This document shows, one piece after another, positions 26,240 to 35,073 of a stretch of DNA of 64,000 nucleotides (positions are counted from its first letter, which is position 1; every line of letters starts with the position of its first letter). The position numbers and the translations under genes are program-made. A model generated the notes under the pieces. That model was not told the origin of the DNA and did no database searches. It worked only from the letters and a program-made list of their open reading frames with translations. The stretch is from Bog-793 sp963785415 (GTDB lineage: Bacteria > Actinomycetota > Acidimicrobiia > Acidimicrobiales > Bog-793): NCBI GenBank assembly GCA_963785415.1, contig CAWAVB010000001.1, positions 868,001 through 932,000 of the forward strand, given 5' to 3'.

Positions 26240-26779
26240 TCATGACTTCGAGATACGGTCGCTGGTGAACTGAGCCGGTCCGGCTCCGGCGGAGACGAGC
26301 TGCACGAAGAAGGTGGTCGCTCCGGGCACGCGCGCCACGGACGCGGACGCCTGGCCACGACCGGCGGAGTTGGTGGTGAACGTGCCGGCGTTCGCCGCGT
26401 TTTGCGGGCACGACCCGGGGACCTGCTGCATGTACACCCCATAGGTCGTGTTCGGGGCGCCCTTCTGCAGCTGGATCTCGGCCTGGAACGAGCCGGCTGT
26501 GAGTTTCAGCACCACGTACCCGACCGAGGTGGCCGCCTCGCTGGTGTTCGTGGTGCAGTCCCCCACGGCGGGACTGTTCGTCCCGAGCGCCTCCTTGTGG
26601 CTGCCGCCTGGGGCGGTGGTCGAGGACGGCGCGCTGGAGGTGGTCGGCGGCGAAGCCGACGGCGACGGGCTCGAACAGGCTGGCAGGAAGACCAGGGTGG
26701 CTACCAGCACGATGGAGACCACGAACATGGACCGACGGGGCAATGTGGCTCGCATACGCGCCATCGTCCGTAGCGGCAT
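26240..26779 (-). CDS. Secreted lipoprotein of unknown function
   Basis: The 179-residue precursor has a basic N-terminus, a hydrophobic stretch FVVSIVLVATLVFL and a lipobox-like LPAC. A Ser/Pro/Thr linker (about 35-60) and a compact domain of about 115 residues follow. The domain reads like a small beta sandwich, with Cys residues at GDCTTNTS and GSCPQNA that could form a disulfide. I do not recognise the family. TAGTTG lies 6 bases before the ATG at 26779, suggesting a leaderless start; the later Met at 26755 is an alternative. It is surface-anchored if the lipobox is used. Confidence 0.65.
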   Translation of the reverse strand: MPLRTMARMRATLPRRSMFVVSIVLVATLVFLPACSSPSPSASPPTTSSAPSSTTAPGGSHKEALGTNSPAVGDCTTNTSEAATSVGYVVLKLTAGSFQAEIQLQKGAPNTTYGVYMQQVPGSCPQNAANAGTFTTNSAGRGQASASVARVPGATTFFVQLVSAGAGPAQFTSDRISKS

Positions 26780-26791
26780 CGGCGCCAACTA

Positions 26792-27373
26792 GGGACTTTG
26801 GTCACATTTGCACAATAGGGAACGAGTGGTACTGGCCTAGTTTGAGTTATCGCGCCGTCGTGAGTGCAGCCCATCGGGAGACTTGCCCGCCCCGGGGATC
26901 GGAAAGCTCTTCCAAGAATCGCCTATAGCTAACTGACTTCGCTATGGCCATAACTCTCCTACTGATTTTCGTCACCCGAAAGATCCTCTTCTGTCAACAA
27001 CTCAGATATTGGCTACCTAACCAACCTTCCTAACGCGGAGTAGTTCGCCTTTATTCCTTAGGCGGTGCTCGATGACCTCGCGGCGCGAAGGGGTTCTCGT
27101 AGTTACGGCGTCGTCAAGGTCAAACTAGGCCACTACCGAACGGGCGGCCGGGTCTCGAGCGCTTTGACGAAGCCAACGCCCACTTCGAAGCGCTCCCGCG
27201 GCCGGCCGGCGGCCTGGCGCATCTAGCGCGCCGCACCGTCTCCTCGGCGATCCCGAAGTTAAAGGCGACCTCGGCGACGTTCAGATCACCGCGTCTAGCG
27301 ACCGTGACCGTTCAGTGCAAGCGAATGTCGCTCCGCAGATTCCCAAGAGATTCCCGACCGCGGGACGGGCGAG
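26792..27373. other. Low-GC spacer with possible transposase remnant
   Basis: These 582 bases are unusually AT-rich for this genome and contain no intact gene. On the minus strand around 27302-27205 a short open stretch reads VARRGDLNVAEVAFNFGIAE, like the helix-turn-helix of an IS transposase OrfA. It soon runs into non-matching sequence, so I take it as a decayed fragment. The region marks the start of the accessory patch that extends to about 35 kb. Confidence 0.4.
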
Positions 27374-27982
27374 ATGGAAGTAACGAGTGAGCAGATGATC
27401 GCGCGCCAACCGCTGAGTCAAGCACTTGCCATCCTCGCCCTGGCAGCAGGGGGCCTCGTAGGCGCGGCCTGCGGCGGGTCACCGTCGTCCGGCGTCGCAA
27501 ACCTCGGCTCCTCGACGACGACAACCCAGACGTCGTCGTCGCAAACAGCGGGAAGTGGCGGCAGCACCGCCTCGAAATACAAGGCCGCTCTCGCCTACGT
27601 CGGCTGCATGCGCTCGCATGGCGTGCCGAACTTCCCCGACCCGACCAGCGATGGCCAGATCAACGTCAAATTCGCGTACGGCGGCAAGGATGGTGCGCCG
27701 GCGTCGAGCGGTATCGATCGGATGTCACCTCAATACATCTCGGCTGATCAGACATGCCGCCACCTCCTCCCAGGCGGGGTACCGACCCCCGCGCAGAACC
27801 AGCAGGCCCTCGCCAAGGAACTGAAGCTCGCGCAGTGCATGCGCTCGCATGGCGTGTCGAACTACCCCGATCCGACCAATGCCGGAGTCGTGCGCCTCAT
27901 CGGCGTCGACCAGAACTCTCCTCAATACCGGAGAGCGCAGAAGGCGTGTGAAACCCTCGTGCCCGAGGTTTACTCCAAGTGA
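27374..27982 (+). CDS. Lipoprotein with duplicated CMRSHG motif
   Basis: The 202-residue precursor has a signal sequence ending in a lipobox-like GAAC near residue 33 and a Ser/Thr-rich linker to about 68. Two similar halves follow, each with CMRSHGVxNxPDP (near residues 78 and 155), a segment of the SPQY type and a downstream Cys (ADQTC, AQKAC). The Cys pairs probably form one disulfide per half. I recall actinobacterial secreted proteins with this motif, but no known function. A later Met at 27395 could be the start. Confidence 0.7.
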   Translation: MEVTSEQMIARQPLSQALAILALAAGGLVGAACGGSPSSGVANLGSSTTTTQTSSSQTAGSGGSTASKYKAALAYVGCMRSHGVPNFPDPTSDGQINVKFAYGGKDGAPASSGIDRMSPQYISADQTCRHLLPGGVPTPAQNQQALAKELKLAQCMRSHGVSNYPDPTNAGVVRLIGVDQNSPQYRRAQKACETLVPEVYSK

Positions 27983-28085
27983 ACCGGTCTGCCCGCCGCG
28001 TAGAGAAGACGTGTCCGGGCCTCGACATACGCCTCGTGATGGCAACCGTGGCAGAGGTCTGTGGTCGGTCTCCTATCGGATCGCC

Positions 28086-28178
28086 CCGGATGAGCCCGAG
28101 CTTTTCGGCAGCGTCTGTGTCCGCCTCCGGGAAGAGATGGCCATAGCGGTCATAGGTGAAGGTCACTGAACTGTGACC
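28086..28178 (-). pseudogene. Fragment of a tyrosine integrase C-terminus
   Basis: On the minus strand this stretch reads GHSSVTFTYDRYGHLFPEAD, followed by TDAAEKLGLIR. That is the typical end of an actinobacterial tyrosine recombinase, including the catalytic His (GHSS) and Tyr (DRYGH). Upstream sequence does not continue the family and no start or body of the gene is present. It is the scar of a lost integrase gene. The rest of 27983-28410 shows no gene. Confidence 0.7.
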
Positions 28179-28410
28179 GGCGCCTCGCCATCTCGGATGG
28201 ACAGACACCCGTAAGAGCGAGCAAGTTGGTCCGGCACGACTCCTAAACGCACCTTCACGTGGACAGCGCCTCCGTCAACTGCCCCAAAATGCGCGCCGAC
28301 GATCTACGGCGAGGATGTCACTGACCGCCGGTTAGGTGGGGCAGTACGGCAGGTCGGGGCGAGTGCAACCGCCGCGCCAGGCCCGCCGGTTATGGGCTAC
28401 CCCTCGCGAG

Positions 28411-29772
28411 CTACCTGATCGGACAGACCACCTCGATGGCGCGCACCACGATGGACCTATCCGACCCCGCCCGACTCGGCACTCTCACCCGGTGTCCCGC
28501 TGCGCAAAGTTCCTCACCACCATTGTCGAACACTTTCGGGCTGTAACCCGTCACCCGATAGGTGAAGCCCGCTGGCAAAAGCACATTGAACGTGCCGTTC
28601 GGTCCCGTCGCGTGGGTGAACGAGCCGCTCGTCCCGACGAGAGAGAGCACGACTCGACCTGGGATGCCCACTGCGGCGCCAGGCGCCGGCCCGCCGACTC
28701 GCATGAGGCGTCCCGTGACGTGCCCCAAGAGACCGCCGGAGCTATGCGACGACACTGCCGCCGCCGAGTCAACGTCGGTTGCTGGGACCACTTGCAAAGC
28801 ACTTCCCGAAAACGGTCCAAGACCGGTATCGAGTTCCCATGAGAACTTCGCCATCGTCGGCTTGGTCACCTTCGGCGTCGGTAGCTCCATTGCGAACACT
28901 CTCGTTTGACCGGGATCGATCGGCCGTGCCCGAGCGCAGTTGAGGGTGTAGGTCCGTATTGTCGGTCGCTTGAATGGGTAGTACACGCCTTCCGTGTAGT
29001 CCGGACAGTGATGCAGATCGACAGCACTGTCCGTTGGGTTGTGCAGGGAGACGGTATAGCCGAGCACTTCGCCGGACCGTGCCGTTGGAGGCAGGTTCAC
29101 CGTGGCAGTGAGTGAACCCGGACTGCCCGGCGCTGGCGCCTCTGTTACAGGTGGCGGCCGGGAGACGCCGAGTTCGCTTTCGTCGAATCCGCAGGCAGTG
29201 TCGAAGGGATACGTCGAGGCGGTAACCGAACCTTCGCCGGTCGGAAGGATGATCACCACCTCGTCGTAGGTGTGGGCTTTCACAATCCGTTCTACGGCAG
29301 CTTGGCTCGGCTGGTTGAACGCATTGCAGCCGTTCGAGGTCCCGAGCAGGAGCTCGCCGCTCTGTCCTTTTCGGAGATCGGCCGGGATCAAGTTGCCGAA
29401 GTACGTGCGGTACTGCCTGGCGATCAGTCTCACCTCGCCTCCCGTGGGAGAGATACCGATGAGCTTCGGATAGCCACCGAGCCTGCACGTCGGTCCAGTA
29501 TTGGTGAGGACAACAACGGTCAAAACGTTCCCTAATCCGACGCCGCCTCTTCCTCGACTGGCTTGTAGTTGGCTCGCCCTGCATGGTGGCGCCGGAGCGA
29601 GCGTCGTCGTCGTTGTCGTTGTGGTTGTGGTCGGTGACGGAGGAATCGGATACCACGGGACGGTGGCGCTCAAAGCAAGCGGTGCCGTACCGCAGGCGCC
29701 GAGAGCGAGTGACGATACGACCACAATCAGAGCGAGGACGGCTCGCCTACGAGCGAAACCGGTGGTCCTCAT
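28411..29772 (-). CDS. Large secreted lipoprotein of unknown function
   Basis: The 453-residue precursor has a signal peptide with basic MRTTGFARRR, a hydrophobic core and the lipobox LGAC. A Thr-rich tract (about 45-60) then leads to three parts. The first (about 60-215) contains four Cys and CRLGGYPKLIG, like DUF4232-type domains. The second (about 225-340) has beta-sandwich features and two Cys. The last (about 345-453) resembles a carboxypeptidase-regulatory-like beta domain (GRLMRVGGPAPG...GTFNVLLPAG). The frame is open to 29925, but the signal peptide fixes the ATG at 29772. It is probably a surface protein. Confidence 0.7.
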   Translation of the reverse strand: MRTTGFARRRAVLALIVVVSSLALGACGTAPLALSATVPWYPIPPSPTTTTTTTTTTLAPAPPCRASQLQASRGRGGVGLGNVLTVVVLTNTGPTCRLGGYPKLIGISPTGGEVRLIARQYRTYFGNLIPADLRKGQSGELLLGTSNGCNAFNQPSQAAVERIVKAHTYDEVVIILPTGEGSVTASTYPFDTACGFDESELGVSRPPPVTEAPAPGSPGSLTATVNLPPTARSGEVLGYTVSLHNPTDSAVDLHHCPDYTEGVYYPFKRPTIRTYTLNCARARPIDPGQTRVFAMELPTPKVTKPTMAKFSWELDTGLGPFSGSALQVVPATDVDSAAAVSSHSSGGLLGHVTGRLMRVGGPAPGAAVGIPGRVVLSLVGTSGSFTHATGPNGTFNVLLPAGFTYRVTGYSPKVFDNGGEELCAAGHRVRVPSRAGSDRSIVVRAIEVVCPIR

Positions 29773-30344
29773 GACGACATTGAAGCACCAGGCGCAAGAA
29801 TTACAAGATCGATGCGGTACGACGCCGTCGCTCACGTTGTTTTGCTTGACGACCGTCTCATAACGCTCAGGGGAAGAGGGGTGGGATATCCACAAACGCC
29901 GGTTAGGTCTCGGCCCACGGCCCAAGCCGCCAGTCGAAGATCATGGACATCGGCTCTCCGACGCGAACCCCCCACGCCCAGGTACTGGCGAAATTGAGAA
30001 CGTGTCGTTGATGCGCGGAATGGGAGGCAGCCCCTAAGAGCCCGCTCCGCGGGCTCTTCCACGAGGGTCTCCGCGACGATGACCGGCCCCCTCAAGGCTT
30101 CCCCTATGGGCAGCCTTCGACCAGCCTTGACCGGGCCTCCCCCGAGGTGCAACGGGTCGGTGTGTCTACGTCGTCACCGATCAGACTGCGCCGAAGCGAG
30201 CGTCGTATGTCGCCGCCACCGCCGCGACGAATTCCGCCACCGAGCATTGGAGACTCTCTCAGACGGAATAGGACTGCAGGTGTGGTTCTTGCGAACGGTG
30301 AGGCTCGCATTGGAGACCGTCTCGTTTGGAGCGGCGCTTCCAAG
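29773..30344. other. Intergenic stretch with one copy of a long direct repeat
   Basis: These 572 bases lie between two minus-strand secreted-protein genes. I see no convincing gene. It holds the copy of the approximately 79-bp repeat at 29897-29975, and AGAGCCCGCTCCGCGGGCTCT near 30036, a perfect hairpin that may end the transcript of the upstream propeller gene. Confidence 0.5.
29897..29975 (+). repeat. Direct repeat copy A
   Basis: Begins CGCCGGTTAGGTCTCGGCCC and matches 34960-35038 in the same orientation at roughly 85 percent by eye. The copies are about 5 kb apart and flank two intergenic regions, the beta-propeller gene and the nested IS elements. Confidence 0.65.
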
Positions 30345-31523
30345 TCAACCGGCGTCTTGGCTGAGCTCGATGGTGACGCGCTTCCACCTACGCCCTCCGT
30401 TGCTCGTTCTTTCGAGACGACCCAAAGCGGGATTGTCCCCTGGCTGGCAGATCGCCACGCCGTCAGTGACGTTTGTGAAGACTAAGCCCTCGATGTTGGA
30501 GCTGGAGTTAGTGGTGGAACACGACAAGACCCCAACCGTCGTGGCCACGCGAGCGGAGTCGCTGAAGCGGACGAGAGGCCTCGTACCTCCATATTCAAGG
30601 TACGCGAGCGTGCTTGAGACTGGATCGAAGCTTCCACCACCGGTTCCGAAGAACTGATGTTGGGGAACCGGCGTCCACGATGCACCCGCGTTGGCCGAGA
30701 AGGCAAACGAAACCTGCATCCCCGTCGGACACTCGGCCCAGAGTGCTCGGGCCGACTCCGCGGTCAACGTAAATCCGGCCACGCTGAGAAGACTTGGCCT
30801 TGGCACTGTGACCTTCTTGAATGTTCGACCACCGTTACGCGAGTAGAAGATCACCGAGGGTATCTCGGAGATCCACACGTCGGAGCCGTAGGCACCCGGT
30901 TTGCCAAAGAACCCCCACCCCGTGCCGTTGTAGGGTGAACTGCCGGGCAACTTCCAGCTCAACCAGTGCTTGGCATCGAGGGACGACCGAGCAAATCGAT
31001 AGTCGCGGCAGGTGTCACCATTGGGCGAACAGAGACCGGTGATCGCATAGAGCGCGCTCGTCGTCACGGTGAGCTTGAGAATCGAGGCTCCCTTTTGGAT
31101 GGTGACCTGGTGCCAAGACTTCGCGCCGTCGAGGGTGACGTAAAGTGCCAGAGGATAATTCTCGCCCAATGTTGCATAACCATCGTCAACGTTGGCGAAC
31201 TGCATGCTGTCCAGGTTGAAGTTCAACGTTCCATTCAAAGCCTTCACGGGCGGGGGACTAACGGACGCGAACGCTGAGGTGCTGACGGTGGTTCGAAACA
31301 GCCGGAGACACGACGCGCGCGAACAACCGGTCGTCGCCAACACGTAGACCACACTGGACGAGTGAACCTGAGAGATCACTAGCGGCGTCAAGGGTTTCTG
31401 ACTGTCCTTCGCGCCATACGCCATCGAACTAGTCCCTGGTGCCAACGAAAACGTTGGCAACAGCAGCATGCCCAGCCCAGAACCCACGCCAGTCAGTCGA
31501 AGTCTTCGTGGTTTCCAAAACAC
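30345..31523 (-). CDS. Secreted BNR/Asp-box beta-propeller protein
   Basis: The 392-residue protein has a probable signal peptide (about 1-36). Its body shows at least four Asp-box-like turns: TLDGAKSWHQV, SRNGGRTFKKV, SANAGASWTPV and TSNGGRRWKRV. They fit blades of a sialidase/Vps10-type beta-propeller. Cys pairs (CSRASC, CSPNGDTC) may form disulfides. No sialidase catalytic residues stand out, so it is probably a binding or structural propeller outside the cell. Base composition is lower in GC than in the core genes. It is not directly joined to neighbours. Confidence 0.75.
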   Translation of the reverse strand: MFWKPRRLRLTGVGSGLGMLLLPTFSLAPGTSSMAYGAKDSQKPLTPLVISQVHSSSVVYVLATTGCSRASCLRLFRTTVSTSAFASVSPPPVKALNGTLNFNLDSMQFANVDDGYATLGENYPLALYVTLDGAKSWHQVTIQKGASILKLTVTTSALYAITGLCSPNGDTCRDYRFARSSLDAKHWLSWKLPGSSPYNGTGWGFFGKPGAYGSDVWISEIPSVIFYSRNGGRTFKKVTVPRPSLLSVAGFTLTAESARALWAECPTGMQVSFAFSANAGASWTPVPQHQFFGTGGGSFDPVSSTLAYLEYGGTRPLVRFSDSARVATTVGVLSCSTTNSSSNIEGLVFTNVTDGVAICQPGDNPALGRLERTSNGGRRWKRVTIELSQDAG

Positions 31524-32209
31524 TTGCCGATACTGGTCTCTTGCAAGTTCCAGCGCAATTCATGGCGGAGGCCCGAACCGATAGCGCACCGCCTGCGACT
31601 GTCAAATGAGCATGGCTCGATGGCGCCGGCGTACGCATGCGCGCGAGCGCAGCGCCGGCGGCCCCGACGGCTCATCGTTTGCCCGACTCGCAACAAGGGT
31701 TGGATGAGAAGAATGGTGGACGCCAACAAGCTGGTACTGCGCCCACTCATCTTGGGTCGGTTCCCGGCGACAGGCTTCCAACTTAACGATCATGACCGGA
31801 CGCTGCGCGGGCCCGGCGCGACAGGGACACAGCACGCACGCCAGTGCGTGATTGACGCAGAGTCAAGAGGAGGGCGGGGGAGTGCAGTGGCGACGACTAC
31901 TTGACTCTTGGTCAAATGGTGCCGAGACGCCTCTCGTCGAGACCCTTCAACGTCTTGGCAGGCGTCACTGGAATCCCTTCAAAAATCCCTTCACCACCCC
32001 GAGACCCGACCTGCCGAGCCCTCAGAGTTGCATTGGAAGGAGCAGGTCATATGGGATGTACTGGAGAAGGTTCGTACCTGTCGGGGCAGCGTTCTGGACT
32101 AGCAGTCAAGACGTTCCGGGATCAAAGCTGACGGCCGTGCAAAAGGCACCAGCCTCTGCGGCACGTGCTTCAGAGTGGACACGAAGTTGGACACGAACCT
32201 CGTGGTGTC
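31524..32209. other. Intergenic stretch before the IS3 element
   Basis: I see no credible gene in these 686 bases. Near the right end a short direct repeat occurs, TGGACACGAAG at 32176-32186 and TTGGACACGAAC at 32187-32198, immediately before the IS3 left end. The stretch probably holds decayed mobile DNA, but I cannot assign it. Confidence 0.4.
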
Positions 32210-32259
32210 TGAACCGCCCCGAGATTGGTGACTGCTCCACCTCTTGAGAGGATGGAGCA

Positions 32260-32531
32260 ATGGCAGAGCGACGACGACATGGCCGCTACCCGGAAGAGGT
32301 GCGCGACCGCGCGGTTCGGATGGTCTTCGAACACCAGGCCGAGTACCCGTCGCAGTGGAAGGCGATCGAGTCGATCTCGGACAAGCTCGGGGTCAACCAC
32401 GAGACGCTGCGGATCTGGGTGCGACGGGCGGAGACCGACGCCGGGCAGCGACCCGGTCTCACGACCGACGAGCGCCAGCAACTCCGCGAGCTCCAGCGTG
32501 AGAACAAAGAGCTCCGGCGGGCGAACGAGAT
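32260..32531 (+). pseudogene. IS3-family transposase OrfA, cut by IS30
   Basis: The preserved part starts MAERRRHGRYPEEVRDRAVR. It contains the helix-turn-helix (SISDKLGVNHETLRIWVRR, residues about 42-60) and the leucine-zipper-like ELQRENKELRRANEI. After residue 90 the frame runs into IS30 sequence. Joined across the insertion, the frame continues ILKSAAAFFGAELDRRSLR and stops, the normal OrfA end. It would bind the IS ends, but the OrfAB fusion cannot form. Confidence 0.88.
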
Positions 32532-33764
32532 AGCGAAATCAACCGGTGAGCGCAACGGGTCCTGTGAGATGAGCGAAAGCCGATCACAGGAGGACACCGG
32601 TGCAAGGACGACATGGCCATCTCAGCGCGGAACAGAAGCAGCTCGCGTTCCGCCTCCGGGCGCAGGGCTGGCGTCTCGTCGACATCGCGAAGGAGATCGG
32701 CTGCACCGGGCCGATGGTCGGCATCATGGTGCGCACCGGTCGCCACACCGATGCGAAGCCGCTCGGGTGGGAGCCCCGGAGCGGCAATCTCACGATCGCC
32801 GAGCGCGAGCGGATTCTCCTCGGTGTCGGCCGGGGTGAGTCGCTCAGCGCGATCGCCCGCGAGCTCGGCCGGGTGCCGTCGACGATCACCCGCGAGGTCC
32901 AGAACAATGGCGGTCGCGAGCACTACTCCGCCTGGCACGCCCACGAGCGCGCCCGAGACGAAGCCCGGCGACCGAAGCCCCACAAGCTCCGCCGGGGCAG
33001 GTTGTTGCGCGAGGTCACCCGCCGGCTCGAGCGGCTCTGGTCGCCCGACGAGATCGCGCGACGGCTCAAGGTCGAGTTCCCCGACGACCCCGAGATGCGC
33101 GTGAGCCACGAGACCATCTATCGGTCGCTCTTCGTGCAGGGCCGCGGTGAGCTGCGCCGGGAGCTCGCCCGCTGCTTACGTTCGGGCCGCACGACCCGCA
33201 AGCCGCGCGGGCAGGCCGACGGCCGGGGCCGCATCCCGGGGATGGTGATGATCTCCGAGCGCCCCGCGGAGGTCGACGACCGTGCCGTGCCGGGACACTG
33301 GGAGGGCGACCTCGTGCTCGGCGAGGGCGGGCGCTCCGCGGTCGGGACGCTCGTCGAGCGGACGAGCCGCTTCCTCCTGCTCCTGCACCTTCGCGGCGAG
33401 CGCTCAGCAGTGACGGTCGAGGCAGCGATGCGAAAGGCGATGGAGGGCTTGCCCGCCGAGCTCCGCCGTTCGATCACCTGGGACCAGGGCGCGGAGATGG
33501 CGAACCACGCAGACTTCACCGTCGCGACCGACATCCCGATCTACTTCTGTGATCCGCACGCGCCCTGGCAGCGTGGGAGCAACGAGAACACGAACGGCCT
33601 CTTGCGCCAGTACTTGCCGAAGGGGATGGACCTCTCGACCGTGAGCGTCGGGGAGCTCCGCGACATCCAGCGCAGTCTCAACGGGCGTCCGCGCAAGACG
33701 CTCAGCTATATGACACCATCGGAAAAGTTCACAGAGCTCGTTGCAGCGACCGGTTGAATCCGCC
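32532..33764 (+). mobile_element. IS30-family insertion sequence
   Basis: The element is 1233 bp and inserted into IS3 OrfA. Its ends are inverted repeats sharing the core TCAACCGGT and GCAACG. The target GAT is duplicated at 32529-32531 and 33765-33767, giving exact borders; removing the element and one GAT restores the IS3 frame. Both the intact transposase and the clean duplication suggest a fairly recent insertion. Confidence 0.9.
32600..33757 (+). CDS. IS30-family transposase
   Basis: The 385-residue protein has two N-terminal helix-turn-helix regions (LSAEQKQLAFRLRAQGW near 8 and LTIAERERILLGVGRGES near 62). A DDE domain of the rve type follows: GHWEGDLVLGEG (first Asp, near 235), TWDQGAEMANH (second Asp, near 294) and SNENTNGLLRQYLPKG (Glu, near 331). 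This DDE spacing is the IS30 pattern. The GTG start follows AGGAGG. It looks intact and probably active. Confidence 0.95.
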   Translation: MQGRHGHLSAEQKQLAFRLRAQGWRLVDIAKEIGCTGPMVGIMVRTGRHTDAKPLGWEPRSGNLTIAERERILLGVGRGESLSAIARELGRVPSTITREVQNNGGREHYSAWHAHERARDEARRPKPHKLRRGRLLREVTRRLERLWSPDEIARRLKVEFPDDPEMRVSHETIYRSLFVQGRGELRRELARCLRSGRTTRKPRGQADGRGRIPGMVMISERPAEVDDRAVPGHWEGDLVLGEGGRSAVGTLVERTSRFLLLLHLRGERSAVTVEAAMRKAMEGLPAELRRSITWDQGAEMANHADFTVATDIPIYFCDPHAPWQRGSNENTNGLLRQYLPKGMDLSTVSVGELRDIQRSLNGRPRKTLSYMTPSEKFTELVAATG

Positions 33765-34769
33765 GATCCTCAAGTCTGCAGCGGCTTTCTTTGGGGCGGA
33801 GCTCGACCGCCGATCGCTGAGATAGTCGCCTACATCGACGCCCACCGCGACCGCTTCGGGGTCGAGCCGATCTGTGCGGTGCTGAGAGAGCACGGCTGCA
33901 AGGTCGCCCCGAACACCTACTGGGTGGCGAAGAAACGACGACCGTCGCGACGGTCCGTGCGCGACGGGGAGCTCCGGCGCGAGATCGCCCGCGTCCATGC
34001 CCAGAACCTCGACGTCTACGGGGCCGACAAGGTCTGGGCCCAGCTCAACCGGGAGGGCATCCGTGTCGCCCGCTGCACGGTCGAGCGCCTGATGCGGGAG
34101 CTCGGCCTTTCCGGCGTGCGCCGGGGTCGCGTCTACAAGGTGACGACGCACGCCGACGAGCGTCAGCGCCGGCCGAGTGACCTCGTGGAGCGGAACTTCC
34201 GGGCGCCAGCGCCGAACCGGCTCTGGGTGGCAGACCTCACCTACGTGAAGACGCACTCGGGCTGGGTCTACGCGGCCTTCATCGTCGACGTCTTCTCCCG
34301 TCTGGTGGTCGGTTGGCAGCTGTCGAACTCACTCCGTTCCTCGCTCGCCATCGACGCCTTGGAGATGGCGATCTGGAACCGGACTCGTGACGGAGGCGAC
34401 CTCGCCGGCCTCATCCATCACACGGACAGGGGATCGCAATACCTCGCCATTCGCTATTCGGAGCGCCTGGCCGAGAACGACATCGTCGCCTCGGTCGGAT
34501 CGCGCGGCGACAGCTACGACAACGCCCTGGCTGAGAGCTTCAACGGCCTCTACAAGTGGGAGCTCATCTACCCGAGAGGGCCGTGGCGGGGCCTCGACGA
34601 CGTCGAGTTCGCCACCCTCGGCTACGTCGACTGGTTCAACCACCGCCGCCTCCACGGGGAGATCACCGACGACGCGACCTACATCACCCCAGCGGAGTTC
34701 GAGGCCGACTACTACCGTCAGAGAACACCCGCCCTCGTGGCGGTTTCCCAAACAAGCGAGCAGTCATGA
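33765..34769 (+). pseudogene. IS3-family transposase OrfB, separated from OrfA
   Basis: The catalytic part of the IS3 transposase is intact: a helical start (IDAHRDRFGVEPICAVLREH), then LWVADLTYVKTHSGWVYAA with the first Asp, IHHTDRGSQYLA with the second Asp, and NALAESFNGLYKWELI with Glu. In IS3 elements it is made as an OrfAB fusion by a -1 frameshift near the AAAFFGAELD segment. That link is now broken by IS30, and no good start codon lies near, so I treat it as non-functional. Confidence 0.85.
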
Positions 34770-34959
34770 AACCCGGGGCGGTTCATGGTGCTACCAAACC
34801 TTTCTTTACAAACAACGACATGGACCGCATCCTAAGGCCTTTGGTTGTTTGACGGCATCGGACGTGTTCGCCTGTGCCGTTGCAATGACCGAATGAGAAC
34901 GGCCACGGTTGCGAGGACTGCACGCAGCCGACAGGATCTGCCGCGCGGGTGACCCATAC

Positions 34960-35038
34960 CGCTGGTTAGGTCCCGGCCCACCGCTCAAGTCGCCAGTCGG
35001 AGATCGTGGACATCGGTTCACCGAGCTGAACCCCACGC
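34960..35038 (+). repeat. Direct repeat copy B
   Basis: Begins CGCTGGTTAGGTCCCGGCCC and matches 29897-29975, same orientation, with scattered mismatches. It lies just past the 3' end of the GRP-type transporter gene. The remaining bases of 34786-35073 show no gene. Confidence 0.65.
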
Positions 35039-35073
35039 TCAATGGGGTGACTGGGGATCGTGCGGCCAGTCCC

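Larger units (their letters stand above)
32210..34785 (+). mobile_element. IS3-family insertion sequence, interrupted by IS30
   Basis: Inverted ends of about 28 bp begin TGAACCGCCCCG at 32210 and end CGGGGCGGTTCA at 34785; 24 of 28 positions agree. Without the nested IS30 copy (32532-33764) and one copy of its 3-bp target duplication, the element would be about 1340 bp, the normal size for this family. It carries OrfA and OrfB of an IS3 transposase. I see no clear target duplication outside the ends. The IS30 insertion separates OrfA from its frameshift region, so the element should no longer move by itself. Confidence 0.9.

Noticed and set aside
28327..28339. Third copy of the repeat core CGCCGGTTAGGT
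   Set aside because: Only about 12 bases match the long repeats at 29897 and 34960, and the similarity does not extend.
31852..32200. Short plus-strand ORFs before the IS3 element
   Set aside because: Several frames are open but none has a ribosome site, plausible codon use or a recognisable motif.
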